Notes: generated from the sequence alone by a model not told the origin. A stretch of 64,000 nt of DNA from Spirochaetae bacterium HGW-Spirochaetae-2 (GCA_002839355.1 PGXW01000001.1:1-64000); one strand, 5' to 3'. Shown: positions 1-8,405, counted from the stretch's first letter. Translations and numbers: made by a program.

Positions 1-1
1 G

Positions 2-103
2 TGGGGCTCTTCTCTCGCTGTTTTTGCATTGGTCCTCGAGCTCTCCCTCCGGCAGAAGCGGCATCGCTTTACAACGCCACCAGCTGTCAGTATGATATTA
101 TAA
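2..103 (+). CDS. C-terminal end of an unidentified upstream gene (partial)
   Basis: The second reading frame is open from the window edge to a TAA at 101-103. It reads as a hydrophobic stretch (WGSSLAVFALVLEL) followed by a basic tail (RQKRHR), which looks like the last membrane segment and cytoplasmic end of a membrane protein. The +1 frame is also open up to an ATGA overlap with the next gene, but its translation is cysteine-rich and less protein-like. Too little is present to name a family. Confidence 0.35.
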   Translation, partial: WGSSLAVFALVLELSLRQKRHRFTTPPAVSMIL

Positions 104-128
104 CTCATTATAGCGTTTCGGTAGGTAT

Positions 129-632
129 ATGACAAGGAATTATGTCGCCTTATTCATCAGTATAATTGTAGTTCTGACCGCATTGTTTGAAGGTTTTTTG
201 GGAATACACGGCATGGTTGTGAATTCCCGACTGGATAATATGGTGGAAATGAAACAACAACTGTTGGATGTGCAAGAACTTGAATTGTACAACCTGGAGC
301 AACGTCTGGCACATGTCTGGGACGATGACGAACTGATGGACAGGGCCAGGATGATGGGGTATGTACAGACCGGAGAGACGCCGTACTATTTTATCGATTC
401 CGATGGGGAAATATCCTATGGCAACGGAACCGGGACAAGCGGTCGATCAGGGAATGTCATTGCACAACCGATTGCCACAAAGACGTTCAGGGGATTTTCC
501 CTGTGGTTGAACCTTGGACTTGCACTCTTTGTTACCTGTGTCATGGTCGGTATCCTGAAGATTGTGGGACGGAACCGAAAGGACGATGGCTTTTCCAAAC
601 GGATGGGAAACGGACATGGCAACCATCGTTGA
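129..632 (+). CDS. Small two-pass membrane protein, DivIC/FtsB-like (septum formation initiator type)
   Basis: This 167-residue protein starts with a membrane segment at about residues 5-25. A charged, probably helical stretch follows (about 30-65, with EMKQQLLDVQELELYNLEQR), then a short extracytoplasmic part containing GETPYYFIDSDGE. A second membrane segment lies at about 124-145, and the tail is basic. One N-terminal membrane helix followed by a coiled coil is the layout of DivIC/FtsB divisome proteins, which are usually 90-120 residues and single-pass. The second membrane helix and longer C-terminus are atypical. The assignment rests on layout, not on a decisive motif. It may be co-transcribed with the partial gene upstream. 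Confidence 0.55.
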   Translation: MTRNYVALFISIIVVLTALFEGFLGIHGMVVNSRLDNMVEMKQQLLDVQELELYNLEQRLAHVWDDDELMDRARMMGYVQTGETPYYFIDSDGEISYGNGTGTSGRSGNVIAQPIATKTFRGFSLWLNLGLALFVTCVMVGILKIVGRNRKDDGFSKRMGNGHGNHR

Positions 633-748
633 CAGGTCCGGTTGAACACCTTTCCAGATATTCCCTCGATTATCCTCGCTCTTTCCTCTCGCTCCGTTTG
701 CCAACCAAGCGTATCCTGAATCTGGAGAATTTCCCGAAAAGTCAATTT

Positions 749-778
749 TTGACATGCATTCCCATTTTTGGATATTGT
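749..778 (+). promoter_or_regulatory. Promoter for the chvE-gguA-gguB operon
   Basis: TTGACA at 749-754 and TATTGT at 773-778 are separated by 18 bases, about 120 bases before the chvE start. The -35 is a perfect sigma-70 match and the -10 matches at four of six positions. The 632-901 gap holds no other gene that I can support. Confidence 0.6.
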
Positions 779-901
779 GTTGCCTCCCAGCAGGACGTAC
801 GATTGGAATAGGAGTTACGAAATCGGTTTCTTTGGGAAGAATCGATGAGAATTCCAGATGCCGTTCGTATGACGGTTCATCAAAACTCAAAGGAGTGGAA
901 C

Positions 902-1999
902 ATGAAAAAACTTACTGTACTGTGTCTCATCTTGTTGCTCGCAGGATCGATGGTGTTTGCCCAAGGTGCCAAAGAAAGTGGAAAGAAGTTCATCGGACTT
1001 GCGATGCCCGAAACCCACGTGGAACGTTGGCAAATGGATGGCGCCGCACTTCAAGCTGCAGCGATCGAATTGGGCTACAATGCTGAAGTCGCGTACGGCG
1101 ATGCGGACCAGACCAAGCAGAATGCCCAGATTTCCGATTTTATCACCAAGGGCGCCGATCTGCTGATTATCGGTTCGGTGAATGAAGGTGTATTGTCGGC
1201 TGTCGCAGATGCCAGACGCGATGGTGTCGAGGTCATAGCTTACGACAGACTGATCACCGGTTCCGACCAATATGACTATTACATCACATTCGACAACTTC
1301 AAGGTCGGTCAGTTCCAGGGCGGCGCAATCGTCAAGGCATTGCAACTCGACAAGGCAACGACTGCCAAACCCAAGTACATCACCTTGTTCGCCGGTTCTC
1401 CGACCGACAACAACGCATTCTTCTTCTTCGATGGCGCCATGAGTGAATTGCGTCCGTTCGTGGAGAAGGGCGTTCTCAAGATTGTTGGTCCGGCACCCCT
1501 TTCCTCGAAAGACACCGCCAACTTCACCAGAATCGCAACCGAGAACTGGAGAGCCGACCTTGCCAAGCAACGGATGGAGAACCTGCTCAACGGCGATGCG
1601 AAGAACTACAAGCTCGATGCGGTTCTTGCTCCCAACGACACACTTGCCCGTGCAATCATCGAGGCTCTGTTGACAGATGCCAAATACATCAATGCCATTC
1701 CAGTCGTAACCGGCCAGGACGGTGAATTGGCTTCCATCCAGTTTATCAAGGACGGAAAACAGGCCATGACAGTCTTCAAGGATACCCGTGATCTCGCCAA
1801 GGCCGCCATCAAGCTTGCGGATGCTATCCTCAAGGGCGAGGCTCCTGTGATTGCTGGTGCAAGACTCGATACAGTGACTTACGATACCGGCAAAAAGGTG
1901 GTAAAATCCTACTTGCTCGAACCAGTCAATGTAACGAAGGACAATTATGTCCAAGTCATGATCGACAGTGGTTATTACAAGGCTGATCAGATTCGCTAA
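902..1999 (+). CDS. chvE: Periplasmic monosaccharide-binding protein, ChvE type
   Basis: This is the substrate-binding subunit of a CUT2 (ribose/xylose class) ABC importer. The ATG at 902 is chosen because AAGGAG lies at 890-895 and the protein then opens with a signal peptide (MKKLTVLCLILLLAGSMVFA). An in-frame start at 845 would bury that signal. The mature part has the type I periplasmic-binding fold, with IGLAMPETHVERWQMDG near the N-terminus, GDADQTKQNAQISDFI, and the hinge-region stretch VIAYDRLI. It is 365 residues long, and the ChvE family is about 350-380. Genes for the matching ATPase and permease follow directly. The closest family is ChvE/MmsE; the sugar (arabinose, galactose, glucose or xylose are known for the family) cannot be read from the sequence. 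Confidence 0.88.
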   Translation: MKKLTVLCLILLLAGSMVFAQGAKESGKKFIGLAMPETHVERWQMDGAALQAAAIELGYNAEVAYGDADQTKQNAQISDFITKGADLLIIGSVNEGVLSAVADARRDGVEVIAYDRLITGSDQYDYYITFDNFKVGQFQGGAIVKALQLDKATTAKPKYITLFAGSPTDNNAFFFFDGAMSELRPFVEKGVLKIVGPAPLSSKDTANFTRIATENWRADLAKQRMENLLNGDAKNYKLDAVLAPNDTLARAIIEALLTDAKYINAIPVVTGQDGELASIQFIKDGKQAMTVFKDTRDLAKAAIKLADAILKGEAPVIAGARLDTVTYDTGKKVVKSYLLEPVNVTKDNYVQVMIDSGYYKADQIR

Positions 2000-2083
2000 C
2001 ACGGATCTGGCTTGAAATGCAAATCGCGATCTTCCGGCAATGGGTAACCATTGCCGGTTGGTTGCATCATCGGGTGGAGTGGC

Positions 2084-3610
2084 ATGAGTGAGCAATACAT
2101 TCTCGAAGTGAATAACCTGACAAAAGATTTTCCCGGTGTCAGAGCACTGGACAATGTCGATTTCAAGGTACGCAATGGTGAAATACATTGTCTTGTGGGT
2201 GAGAACGGGGCTGGAAAATCTACCCTCATGAATGTTGTCAGTGGTGTGTACCCCAAAGGATCGTACGAAGGGCATGTGGTTTTCAAAGGCAAGGAAACCC
2301 ATTACAGAAGCACCAAAGACAGTGAGTTGGACGGGTTGGCTATCATCCATCAGGAACTTACGCTAAGTCCGTATCTGTCGATCTATGAGAATCTGTTTCT
2401 CGGGCATATGGAGACCAAATTCGGAATCATCAACTGGGACAAGTGCCTCAAGGACTCGTATCCGTTGTTGAAGAGGGTGGGGCTGAACGAGCGTCCGCAA
2501 ACAATTGTCAGCAAGATGAGTGTCGGCAAGCAGCAGTTGGTCGAGATTGCCCGTGCGATATCGCAGAAGGCCGAATTGCTGATTTTCGATGAACCGACAT
2601 CCTCCTTGAATGACGAGGAAAGCCAAAAACTACTCGATCTCATGAGGGAATTCCGTAAGGAAGGTATTACCTGCGTGATGATTTCGCACAAATTGGACGA
2701 AGTCCTCTCGGTGGCGGATTCCATTACCATTCTTCGCGATGGGCAATCCATCGTTTCATTCGATCTTCGCGACCGGAAAGTGACCGAACAGGAAATCATC
2801 AAGGAGATGGTTGGACGGGAATTGAAGAACCTCTTTCCCCAAAAGGAACCGGACATTGGCGAAGTTGTTTTCGAAGTGAAGGATTGGAATGTGTATCATC
2901 CCGATTACCACACTATGAAAATTATCGACAATGCGTCTTTCCATGTGAAGAAGGGTGAAATCGTGAGTTTTTGCGGTCCGATGGGAGCCGGAAGGACCGA
3001 GATGATGATGAGTATTTTCGGAAAATCCTATGGGTATGGAGCTACGGGGGAGATTTTCCTGAAAGGTAGGAAAGTCTCGTTCAAAAATCCCAAGGATGCG
3101 ATCGAGAAGGGTGTCGGATACGTCTCGGAGGATCGCAAGTCGCTTGGGCTGATCTTGATCCAGGATGTGAAGACAAACATCACCAACTCGAGCCTGAGGC
3201 GATTGGCTAGGCATGGAATCATAGACAAGGACCTTGAGGTAAGGAAAGCGGAACAGTACAAGGAAACACTGCAAATCAAAACGCCGTCCTTGCAGCAATT
3301 GGTCCGCAACCTGTCGGGAGGAAACCAACAGAAGGTGGTTCTAAGCAGATGCCTGCTCGCCGATCCCGACATTTTCATAGTAGACGAACCGACACGCGGT
3401 ATCGATGTCGGCGCAAAATTTGAAATATACAGTATTTTGAACGATATGGTCAAAGAAGGGAAAAGTGTAATTGTCGTCTCATCGGAATTGGCGGAGGCTA
3501 TCAGCATGTCCGACCGTATCTATGTGATGAACGAAGGGAAGATCAAAGGGGTGTTGAACCGCGACGAGGCTACCCAGGAACGCATCATGCATATGGCTCT
3601 GATCGATTAG
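2084..3610 (+). CDS. gguA: Monosaccharide ABC transporter ATPase with two ABC domains (GguA/MmsA)
   Basis: This 508-residue protein energises the ChvE-type sugar importer on the cytoplasmic side. It has tandem ABC domains. The first has Walker A GENGAGKST at residues 39-47, signature MSVGKQQLVEIARA and Walker B LLIFDEPTSSL. The second has the degenerate Walker A GPMGAGRTE near 297-305, signature LSGGNQQKVVLSR near 409 and IVDEPTRGIDVG. A degenerate second site is normal for RbsA/XylG/MglA-class proteins. The ATG at 2084 follows GGTGGAG at 2073-2079. Upstream in-frame TTG starts would add a non-conserved extension. The permease gene starts nine bases after the stop. Confidence 0.92.
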   Translation: MSEQYILEVNNLTKDFPGVRALDNVDFKVRNGEIHCLVGENGAGKSTLMNVVSGVYPKGSYEGHVVFKGKETHYRSTKDSELDGLAIIHQELTLSPYLSIYENLFLGHMETKFGIINWDKCLKDSYPLLKRVGLNERPQTIVSKMSVGKQQLVEIARAISQKAELLIFDEPTSSLNDEESQKLLDLMREFRKEGITCVMISHKLDEVLSVADSITILRDGQSIVSFDLRDRKVTEQEIIKEMVGRELKNLFPQKEPDIGEVVFEVKDWNVYHPDYHTMKIIDNASFHVKKGEIVSFCGPMGAGRTEMMMSIFGKSYGYGATGEIFLKGRKVSFKNPKDAIEKGVGYVSEDRKSLGLILIQDVKTNITNSSLRRLARHGIIDKDLEVRKAEQYKETLQIKTPSLQQLVRNLSGGNQQKVVLSRCLLADPDIFIVDEPTRGIDVGAKFEIYSILNDMVKEGKSVIVVSSELAEAISMSDRIYVMNEGKIKGVLNRDEATQERIMHMALID

Positions 3611-3619
3611 GAGGAATAC

Positions 3620-4813
3620 ATGTCAAACGGAGTACACATAGAACAGATATCTTTCTTTGGATTGGCCAAGCAGAACATGCGCAAGCTTTCCATGTTCATC
3701 ATGTTGGGGCTGATCCTGATTGTTTTCGCTTTCCTTACCGGCGGGGTAAACCTGACACCACGGAATATCACGAATATCTTCATACAGAACAGTTATATCC
3801 TAATACTGGCGGTAGGGATGGTGCTGGTCATTATCATCGGGAACATCGACTTGTCGGTCGGGTCCGTGGTTGCCTTCTCGGGAGCCATCAGCGCCATGCT
3901 GTACAACACAGGAATGGGGCTGGTCCCCACCTTGCTGTTGTCTCTGGTTATCGGAGGTCTGATCGGATGCTTCCAGGCGTTTTGGATCGCTTACATGCGT
4001 ATACCGGCTTTCATCGTGACCCTGGCAGGCATGTTGTTGTTTCGTGGGCTGACATACATTATTACGAATGTCTCGCCAATTTCCTTACGTGACGATGGGT
4101 TCAAGCAAATCGCATCCGGATCCCTGAATATCAAGGGCTTCTCGATTGGCGGTCTCGACGGCCTGTCCCTATTGATCATGGTGGTGGTCATACTATTGTT
4201 GGTCTGGTTCACCCTGCAGCAAAGACGAAGGAAGATACGCAACGGTTTTACCGTCCTGGCTTTCCGTTTCGATGTCTATAAGATCGTCGCCCTATCAGCC
4301 TTGGTAATGTTCGTATTCACCCGATTCGCCGCCTACCGGGGTATTCCCACAGTCGTTCTCGTACTGTTCCTTGTTACGGCACTATTTGTGTTCATCACCA
4401 ACAATACCGTTTTGGGCCGCTATATCTACGCGGTCGGAGGAAACGCCAAATCCGCAAAGCTTTCGGGTATCAATGCCGAGCAAGTCACATTCATCACCCA
4501 TGTGATCATGGGGGTGATCTGTGGTCTCTCCGGACTGGTGTTTACCGCATATATGAATTCGGCACTTCCCCAAGCCGGTGACAAGTTCGAGCTCGACGCG
4601 ATCGCTTCCTGTTTTATCGGTGGAGCAGCGGCTTCCGGTGGCATCGGAACCATTATCGGTGCGATTACCGGTGGTCTTGTCATGGGAGCCATCAACAACG
4701 GGATGTCCCTCATGAATATTGGTGCGGACTGGCAATATGTGGTGAAGGCATCGATTCTGTTGCTCGCAGTATTCTACGACATCTGGAGTAGAAAGAAGTC
4801 CGGTCTCGGTTAA
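3620..4813 (+). CDS. gguB: Monosaccharide ABC transporter permease (GguB/MmsB)
   Basis: This 397-residue inner-membrane permease completes the importer. It has about ten hydrophobic segments. The family stretch GNIDLSVGSVVAFSGAISAM lies near residue 75, and a C-terminal part contains ASCFIGGAAASGGIGTIIGA, the glycine-rich region typical of RbsC/XylH permeases. The charged cytoplasmic stretch QQRRRKIRNG in the middle and the length near 400 fit the MmsB/GguB branch; RbsC-type permeases are nearer 320. AGGAGG lies immediately before the ATG. Transcription probably ends at the hairpin 4837-4862. Confidence 0.9.
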   Translation: MSNGVHIEQISFFGLAKQNMRKLSMFIMLGLILIVFAFLTGGVNLTPRNITNIFIQNSYILILAVGMVLVIIIGNIDLSVGSVVAFSGAISAMLYNTGMGLVPTLLLSLVIGGLIGCFQAFWIAYMRIPAFIVTLAGMLLFRGLTYIITNVSPISLRDDGFKQIASGSLNIKGFSIGGLDGLSLLIMVVVILLLVWFTLQQRRRKIRNGFTVLAFRFDVYKIVALSALVMFVFTRFAAYRGIPTVVLVLFLVTALFVFITNNTVLGRYIYAVGGNAKSAKLSGINAEQVTFITHVIMGVICGLSGLVFTAYMNSALPQAGDKFELDAIASCFIGGAAASGGIGTIIGAITGGLVMGAINNGMSLMNIGADWQYVVKASILLLAVFYDIWSRKKSGLG

Positions 4814-4836
4814 TTCCCGAGCGAGTGCAAGAAAAT

Positions 4837-4862
4837 AAAGGCGGGTCGATCGACCCGCCTTT
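4837..4862. terminator. Bidirectional intrinsic terminator between gguB and the DUF1015 gene
   Basis: AAAGGCGGGTCGA at 4837-4849 is followed directly by its exact reverse complement at 4850-4862, giving a 26-base perfect palindrome with A and T runs at its ends. It lies between two convergent genes and can serve both. Confidence 0.85.
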
Positions 4863-4880
4863 AGTGTATAGTTCTTTCGA

Positions 4881-6197
4881 TTACTTGATTTTCCTGGCTT
4901 CCATGTAGAATCGCTTCTCATGGGCTTCACCCATTGAAAAGGTTTTTCTTGGCAGGGCACCGTCCGCGATAATCGTCTCGAAGAACGTGCTCTTATCGAT
5001 TGCCGGCAGGAACAAACCGATATTTCCTCTCTTTGATCCGATATTTTTCGTTACATCCGTACCGTGGATGTAGTCGACTTGGACACCGTTGTTGGTATCG
5101 AGCAATGCATCGATCACCGATTGCAGGGTTCCTGCGGGAATCGTGGCACCCGGTTCAGTCAGTGAAAAGACCATCAAATCGTCGGCATCGACGTATCCGA
5201 ACCGCTGCAGGCCACCACGTTGCCCAATCGCCGAGACGACTTCAGTGACCGAATCGACCGATTCGATTTGGTAGGAAACACAATGTTTAGCCAATTCGTC
5301 CAAGAATTGTTGTCTGTTGATATTGAACAGCACCCGATGTATGGGTTCGAATACCAGACCGGGATCAAAGATGTTTTCCAACTCGACCAATGCGTAACGG
5401 GCAGGGTGTGCCTGTCGTTCCTTTTCACCTAGTCCAGCCTTGATATCTTCCCAACACGATTTTGCGGTCGCGAGCGAGTGGTTTCCGTCGCCCATTGCGA
5501 ACAACAGGGGGTTCGCAGGATGCAACGATGCCTGCAATTCCTCGAAGGCCGATGCGACTTGGCCAAGCCACCGTTCCCCACTCACGCGAAAGGCCTGGAT
5601 GTGCCCACCACCTTCCATGAGGTCGGTGTCGTATACCTTATCCAATGATTCCTTGGCTGAAACCAATGGTTCGATGACCGACCTGTTCGCATCGCTGATC
5701 AATACAAGGATATGGGGGAGTTCCAGAGGCGCGTCTTTCCTGATTTCTTTCCGTGGGGGAATCCTACTGATGATAGTACCTTCGGTAGCCCGGATCGGAG
5801 TCCTGGAGTCCTTGGCATAGTCATACTGTTCGAGATCAAGGGCAACTACCAGTCCCCATCGTCCTGGACCGGCACCGGTTGTGCGGTGGACAAGGAAAAA
5901 GCTCTCGCCGTAGGTTGTGAAGAGGTCTTGGCTGATATACTCTGCCATGGCGGCATTGATCCGATGTATCCGTTCTTGCGGATTCTTTTCTTCCAGGTAA
6001 GCCTCGGGGAAAATAAGTCGCAATGTCGACGGATCGTTGCCAACATACTTCTCCACACGTTCCCAGTAGTCATGCTCGGATGTGTATTGGTCACACGCCA
6101 CTACGGCCCATTTCCGGAGATCTATTCCTTCGTGAGGAATGAGGATATCGGGGGTTCCAATACCCAGTGCCTTCATCCTTTCGATTGCGTTTCCCAT
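4881..6197 (-). CDS. DUF1015 family protein
   Basis: This 438-residue soluble protein belongs to the DUF1015 family, whose biochemical role I do not know. Family stretches are KWAVVACDQYTSEHDYW near the N-terminus, FFLVHRTTGAGPGRWGLVVALDLE, FAMGDGNHSLATAKSCWE in the middle, and VDYIHGTDV near the C-terminus. The MGDGNHSLATAK motif is the most characteristic. No signal peptide or membrane segment is visible. The start ATG is preceded by AAAGGAAG. The gene stands alone on the minus strand, convergent with the sugar transporter, with its own promoter at 6235-6263. Confidence 0.85.
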   Translation of the reverse strand: MGNAIERMKALGIGTPDILIPHEGIDLRKWAVVACDQYTSEHDYWERVEKYVGNDPSTLRLIFPEAYLEEKNPQERIHRINAAMAEYISQDLFTTYGESFFLVHRTTGAGPGRWGLVVALDLEQYDYAKDSRTPIRATEGTIISRIPPRKEIRKDAPLELPHILVLISDANRSVIEPLVSAKESLDKVYDTDLMEGGGHIQAFRVSGERWLGQVASAFEELQASLHPANPLLFAMGDGNHSLATAKSCWEDIKAGLGEKERQAHPARYALVELENIFDPGLVFEPIHRVLFNINRQQFLDELAKHCVSYQIESVDSVTEVVSAIGQRGGLQRFGYVDADDLMVFSLTEPGATIPAGTLQSVIDALLDTNNGVQVDYIHGTDVTKNIGSKRGNIGLFLPAIDKSTFFETIIADGALPRKTFSMGEAHEKRFYMEARKIK

Positions 6198-6234
6198 ATA
6201 TGCTTCCTTTCAATAAATTGTGAGATTAGTGAAT

Positions 6235-6263
6235 ATTGTATGTGAAAAATGCCAATACCGCAA
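6235..6263 (-). promoter_or_regulatory. Promoter for the DUF1015 gene
   Basis: On the minus strand, TTGCGG (6263-6258) and TACAAT (6240-6235) are separated by 17 bases, about 37 bases before the start codon. The -10 matches at five of six positions. Confidence 0.55.
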
Positions 6264-6349
6264 TATTTAATTCCAAATATACGTATGAGCACAATGTTGA
6301 CGTAAAAGATTAATCGTTTCCATACTCACTGTCCGTGCCCCGGTCTCTG

Positions 6350-6358
6350 TGCTATACT
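6350..6358 (+). promoter_or_regulatory. Extended -10 promoter, possibly giving a leaderless mRNA
   Basis: TGCTATACT (a TGn-extended -10, hexamer 6353-6358) ends seven bases before the ATG at 6366. No -35 is convincing and no Shine-Dalgarno is present, so transcription would begin at or beside the start codon. Confidence 0.5.
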
Positions 6359-6365
6359 CAATTCC

Positions 6366-6710
6366 ATGTTACGGATGCGGCGAAATCTCGCTTTCGGTAC
6401 GAGAATACACAATTATCTCCTGTTGCTCTACCTGTTTCTTCTGGGTTTGTTCTTTTCCCAGTTGTGGTGGGATGTCACACCCGAATTTTCGAATATCGTG
6501 CATGGGGCGGCATCCTTCTTGTCACTGGTCGGACTCTGGTATGCGGCATTGCTCCTCTTGATGGCCTTGTTCCTGTGGGCTGTCGACAGATTGTTTCCCG
6601 TCTGGGATGTCGTCGGAACTTTTCTACGTGGAGCAGTCTTCTTTGCGGGGTATGTACTGGTGACGTTCTTTTCGACAATAACCCAAGAGGGTTTGGTATT
6701 GCATTTTTAA
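6366..6710 (+). CDS. Small hydrophobic membrane protein of unknown function
   Basis: This 114-residue protein has a basic N-terminus (MLRMRRN) and three likely membrane helices at about 17-35, 48-73 and 86-104, so it should sit in the inner membrane. I do not recognise a family. It lies 11 bases before aroH and is probably co-transcribed with it. No ribosome binding site precedes the ATG at 6366. An ATG at 6375 in the same frame is an alternative start but has no better signal. Confidence 0.6.
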   Translation: MLRMRRNLAFGTRIHNYLLLLYLFLLGLFFSQLWWDVTPEFSNIVHGAASFLSLVGLWYAALLLLMALFLWAVDRLFPVWDVVGTFLRGAVFFAGYVLVTFFSTITQEGLVLHF

Positions 6711-6721
6711 CGAGGATGGAA

Positions 6722-7087
6722 ATGGAACGAAGATTGTTTGCCGTTAGGGCCGCGACGCAGTTGAACCGTGACAACCGTGGGGAAATCATCGAAGCTGTCT
6801 GCGATATGTACGACCGTGTCTGTGAAGCGAATGCTCTGAGTGTTCCGGATATGGTGTCGATCATGTTCACCATGACAAGTGACCTTCGTTCAGCGAATCC
6901 CGCAACCGCACTCCGATCGCGGGACGAACGGTTTGAGGTACCGTTGTTTTGTATGCAGGAACCGGAGGTGGACAACATGTTGGAGCGTACCATTCGGTTG
7001 ATCATCCATTACTACGCACCTGAACACCATTCACCAAAAGCGATTTATTTGCACGGTGCGACGAAGCTTCGTCCCGACTTGTCGTGA
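6722..7087 (+). CDS. aroH: Monofunctional chorismate mutase, AroH type
   Basis: This enzyme converts chorismate to prephenate on the route to tyrosine and phenylalanine. The 121-residue protein aligns along its length with the Bacillus subtilis AroH pattern. It has VRAATQLNRD at the N-terminus (active-site Arg), PLFCMQEPEVDN (Cys and Glu of the active site), an Arg in RTIRLII, and IYLHGATKLRPDLS at the end (Tyr and Arg). ATG 6722 is preferred over ATG 6716 because GAGGA at 6712-6716 gives proper spacing and the length then matches the family. A longer in-frame reading from 6335 overlaps the membrane protein gene and is not needed. AroH-type mutases are less common in Gram-negative bacteria than AroQ types. 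Confidence 0.88.
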   Translation: MERRLFAVRAATQLNRDNRGEIIEAVCDMYDRVCEANALSVPDMVSIMFTMTSDLRSANPATALRSRDERFEVPLFCMQEPEVDNMLERTIRLIIHYYAPEHHSPKAIYLHGATKLRPDLS

Positions 7088-7194
7088 CAGGGTCCGACCA
7101 CGATGGCAGAGCATGGCTGATTCACAGGTGGCAAGAAAAGAATTGACACGAACGAATTGCGAGGGCTTTTCAAGCAACAGGAATCGTTCTTTTC

Positions 7195-7222
7195 TTGACA
7201 TCTTGAAGCGCTTGTGTATGAT
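7195..7222 (+). promoter_or_regulatory. Strong promoter for the exported TPR-like protein
   Basis: TTGACA at 7195-7200 and TATGAT at 7217-7222 are 16 bases apart. These are six-of-six and five-of-six matches to sigma-70 boxes, about 35 bases before the gene. Confidence 0.75.
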
Positions 7223-7256
7223 AAAAACATAGATAGAAAAAAGGGGAGTTGTGAAT

Positions 7257-8174
7257 ATGGGGAAAAAGACGTTTTCCGTCCTTTTGATTGTTTTGTTTTG
7301 CATGTCGATGCTCGTTGCCGCCGATTCTGTAACGAAACAAGCGGATGTTTTGTATTGGGGTGATCGTTATGAGGATGCCAAGAACCTTCTTTTGGGGGCA
7401 CTTCCCGGTACCACCGATGCAACCGAGAAAGCCGAAATCCTCTGGAGGATTTCCCGAGCGACCTTGGCGATAGGTGACGAATTGAAAGAGGAAGGGGCCT
7501 CCAACGAAGTATTGTTCGCCACATACGAAGAAGCCGAGCGATATGCCCTGGAGGGGATTGCCTCCGCTCCCGTTCCCCGTGCCTATGTATACCGTGCTTC
7601 CAGCAGCGGTCGGTGGGGTGAGACGAAGGGCCCGTTGAACGCACTCTCGAAAGCAAAGCCGATGCGCGACGACATGTTCTACGTGATCGATACTTTGGGC
7701 GTAATGGACGATACGATCAGCTGGTATGTCCTGGGCCAGTTGTATTTCAAGTTGCCTGGGTGGCCACTATCCTTCGGGGATCTGGATACCGCGATTTCCT
7801 ATGCGAGGAAGGCGATCGACACCATCCCCTCCGAGAACCTGTACCACGGGCACTTCAAGGCTTTGGCTGAAATGTTATGGAAGCGCGATCTTACGGCTTC
7901 CAAACGCAACTCCAAGATCAACTCCCTGGAGAAGGATTGGAAGAAGAACCAGGGGAAACCGCTCGACCAGAATGCCTATTACGAAGGCTACCAAGGTCCT
8001 TCGCTGGTTCCCTTCTATTCACCGGTTGCATTGAACAAGATGAGCGACCGGCAGGAAGCCGGGATGCTGCTCAAATATGCAAGCGCCAAATACAATGCAT
8101 GGCCGTTCCACACCAGGGCAGATGTTCGTACCTACGGTGAAATTCAAGCCTTATTGAAAGAATGGGGATTTTGA
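7257..8174 (+). CDS. Exported TPR-like protein of unknown function
   Basis: This 305-residue protein has a clear signal peptide (MGKKTFSVLLIVLFCMSMLVAA) with a likely cleavage after about residue 22, so it is probably periplasmic. The rest is helical, with TPR-like pairs such as ADVLYWGDRYEDAKNLLLGAL, AEILWRISRATLAIGDELK and DLDTAISYARKAIDTIPS. ATG 7257 is chosen because AAGGGGAG at 7241-7248 is well spaced from it; GTG 7251 is too close. It is a single-gene unit with its own promoter. The stop codon TGA lies two bases before the tRNA-Thr -35 box. The function is not known. Confidence 0.75.
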   Translation: MGKKTFSVLLIVLFCMSMLVAADSVTKQADVLYWGDRYEDAKNLLLGALPGTTDATEKAEILWRISRATLAIGDELKEEGASNEVLFATYEEAERYALEGIASAPVPRAYVYRASSSGRWGETKGPLNALSKAKPMRDDMFYVIDTLGVMDDTISWYVLGQLYFKLPGWPLSFGDLDTAISYARKAIDTIPSENLYHGHFKALAEMLWKRDLTASKRNSKINSLEKDWKKNQGKPLDQNAYYEGYQGPSLVPFYSPVALNKMSDRQEAGMLLKYASAKYNAWPFHTRADVRTYGEIQALLKEWGF

Positions 8175-8175
8175 C

Positions 8176-8205
8176 TTGACATTCGGTGGCGATTTTCCGT
8201 ATCCT
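8176..8205 (+). promoter_or_regulatory. Promoter for tRNA-Thr
   Basis: TTGACA at 8176-8181 and TATCCT at 8200-8205 are 18 bases apart. The predicted start is about five bases before the mature tRNA. Confidence 0.65.
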
Positions 8206-8216
8206 AGCACGGAAAC

Positions 8217-8290
8217 GCCGCCTTAGCTCAGCTGGCCAGAGCACGTGACTTGTAATCTCGGGGTCATCAGTTCGAATCTGATAGGCGGCT
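8217..8290 (+). tRNA. tRNA-Thr (anticodon TGT)
   Basis: This is a 74-base cloverleaf. The acceptor GCCGCCT (8217-8223) pairs with AGGCGGC (8283-8289), the D stem uses GCTC/GAGC, and the T arm is ATCAG-TTCGAAT-CTGAT. The anticodon loop CTTGTAA has TGT at 8251-8253. CCA is not encoded. The anticodon stem CGTGA/TCTCG has one T-T mismatch, which is tolerated but worth noting. Confidence 0.95.
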
Positions 8291-8298
8291 GGAAATTG

Positions 8299-8333
8299 AA
8301 CGCACACCTGACGAAAGGGTGTGCGTTTTCTGT
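8299..8333 (+). terminator. Intrinsic terminator after tRNA-Thr
   Basis: AACGCACACC (8299-8308) pairs with GGTGTGCGTT (8318-8327) around a short loop, and a T-rich tail follows. Confidence 0.8.
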
Positions 8334-8405
8334 TGAAAACATGCATTCCACCGCATCCAATCACGTACTAGGGGCAAGTTTCACACAATTTATTTTTGAC
8401 GAGAC

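Noticed and set aside
887-2350. Open frame of 487 codons on the minus strand opposite chvE
   Set aside because: It lies wholly antisense to a clear ChvE gene and the start of gguA. Its translation has no family features and no ribosome site. It is a shadow of the codon bias of the real genes.
902-4813. XylFGH (xylose) as the name of the sugar transporter
   Set aside because: The binding protein resembles ChvE more than XylF, and the 397-residue permease fits GguB/MmsB. The sugar cannot be decided from sequence alone.
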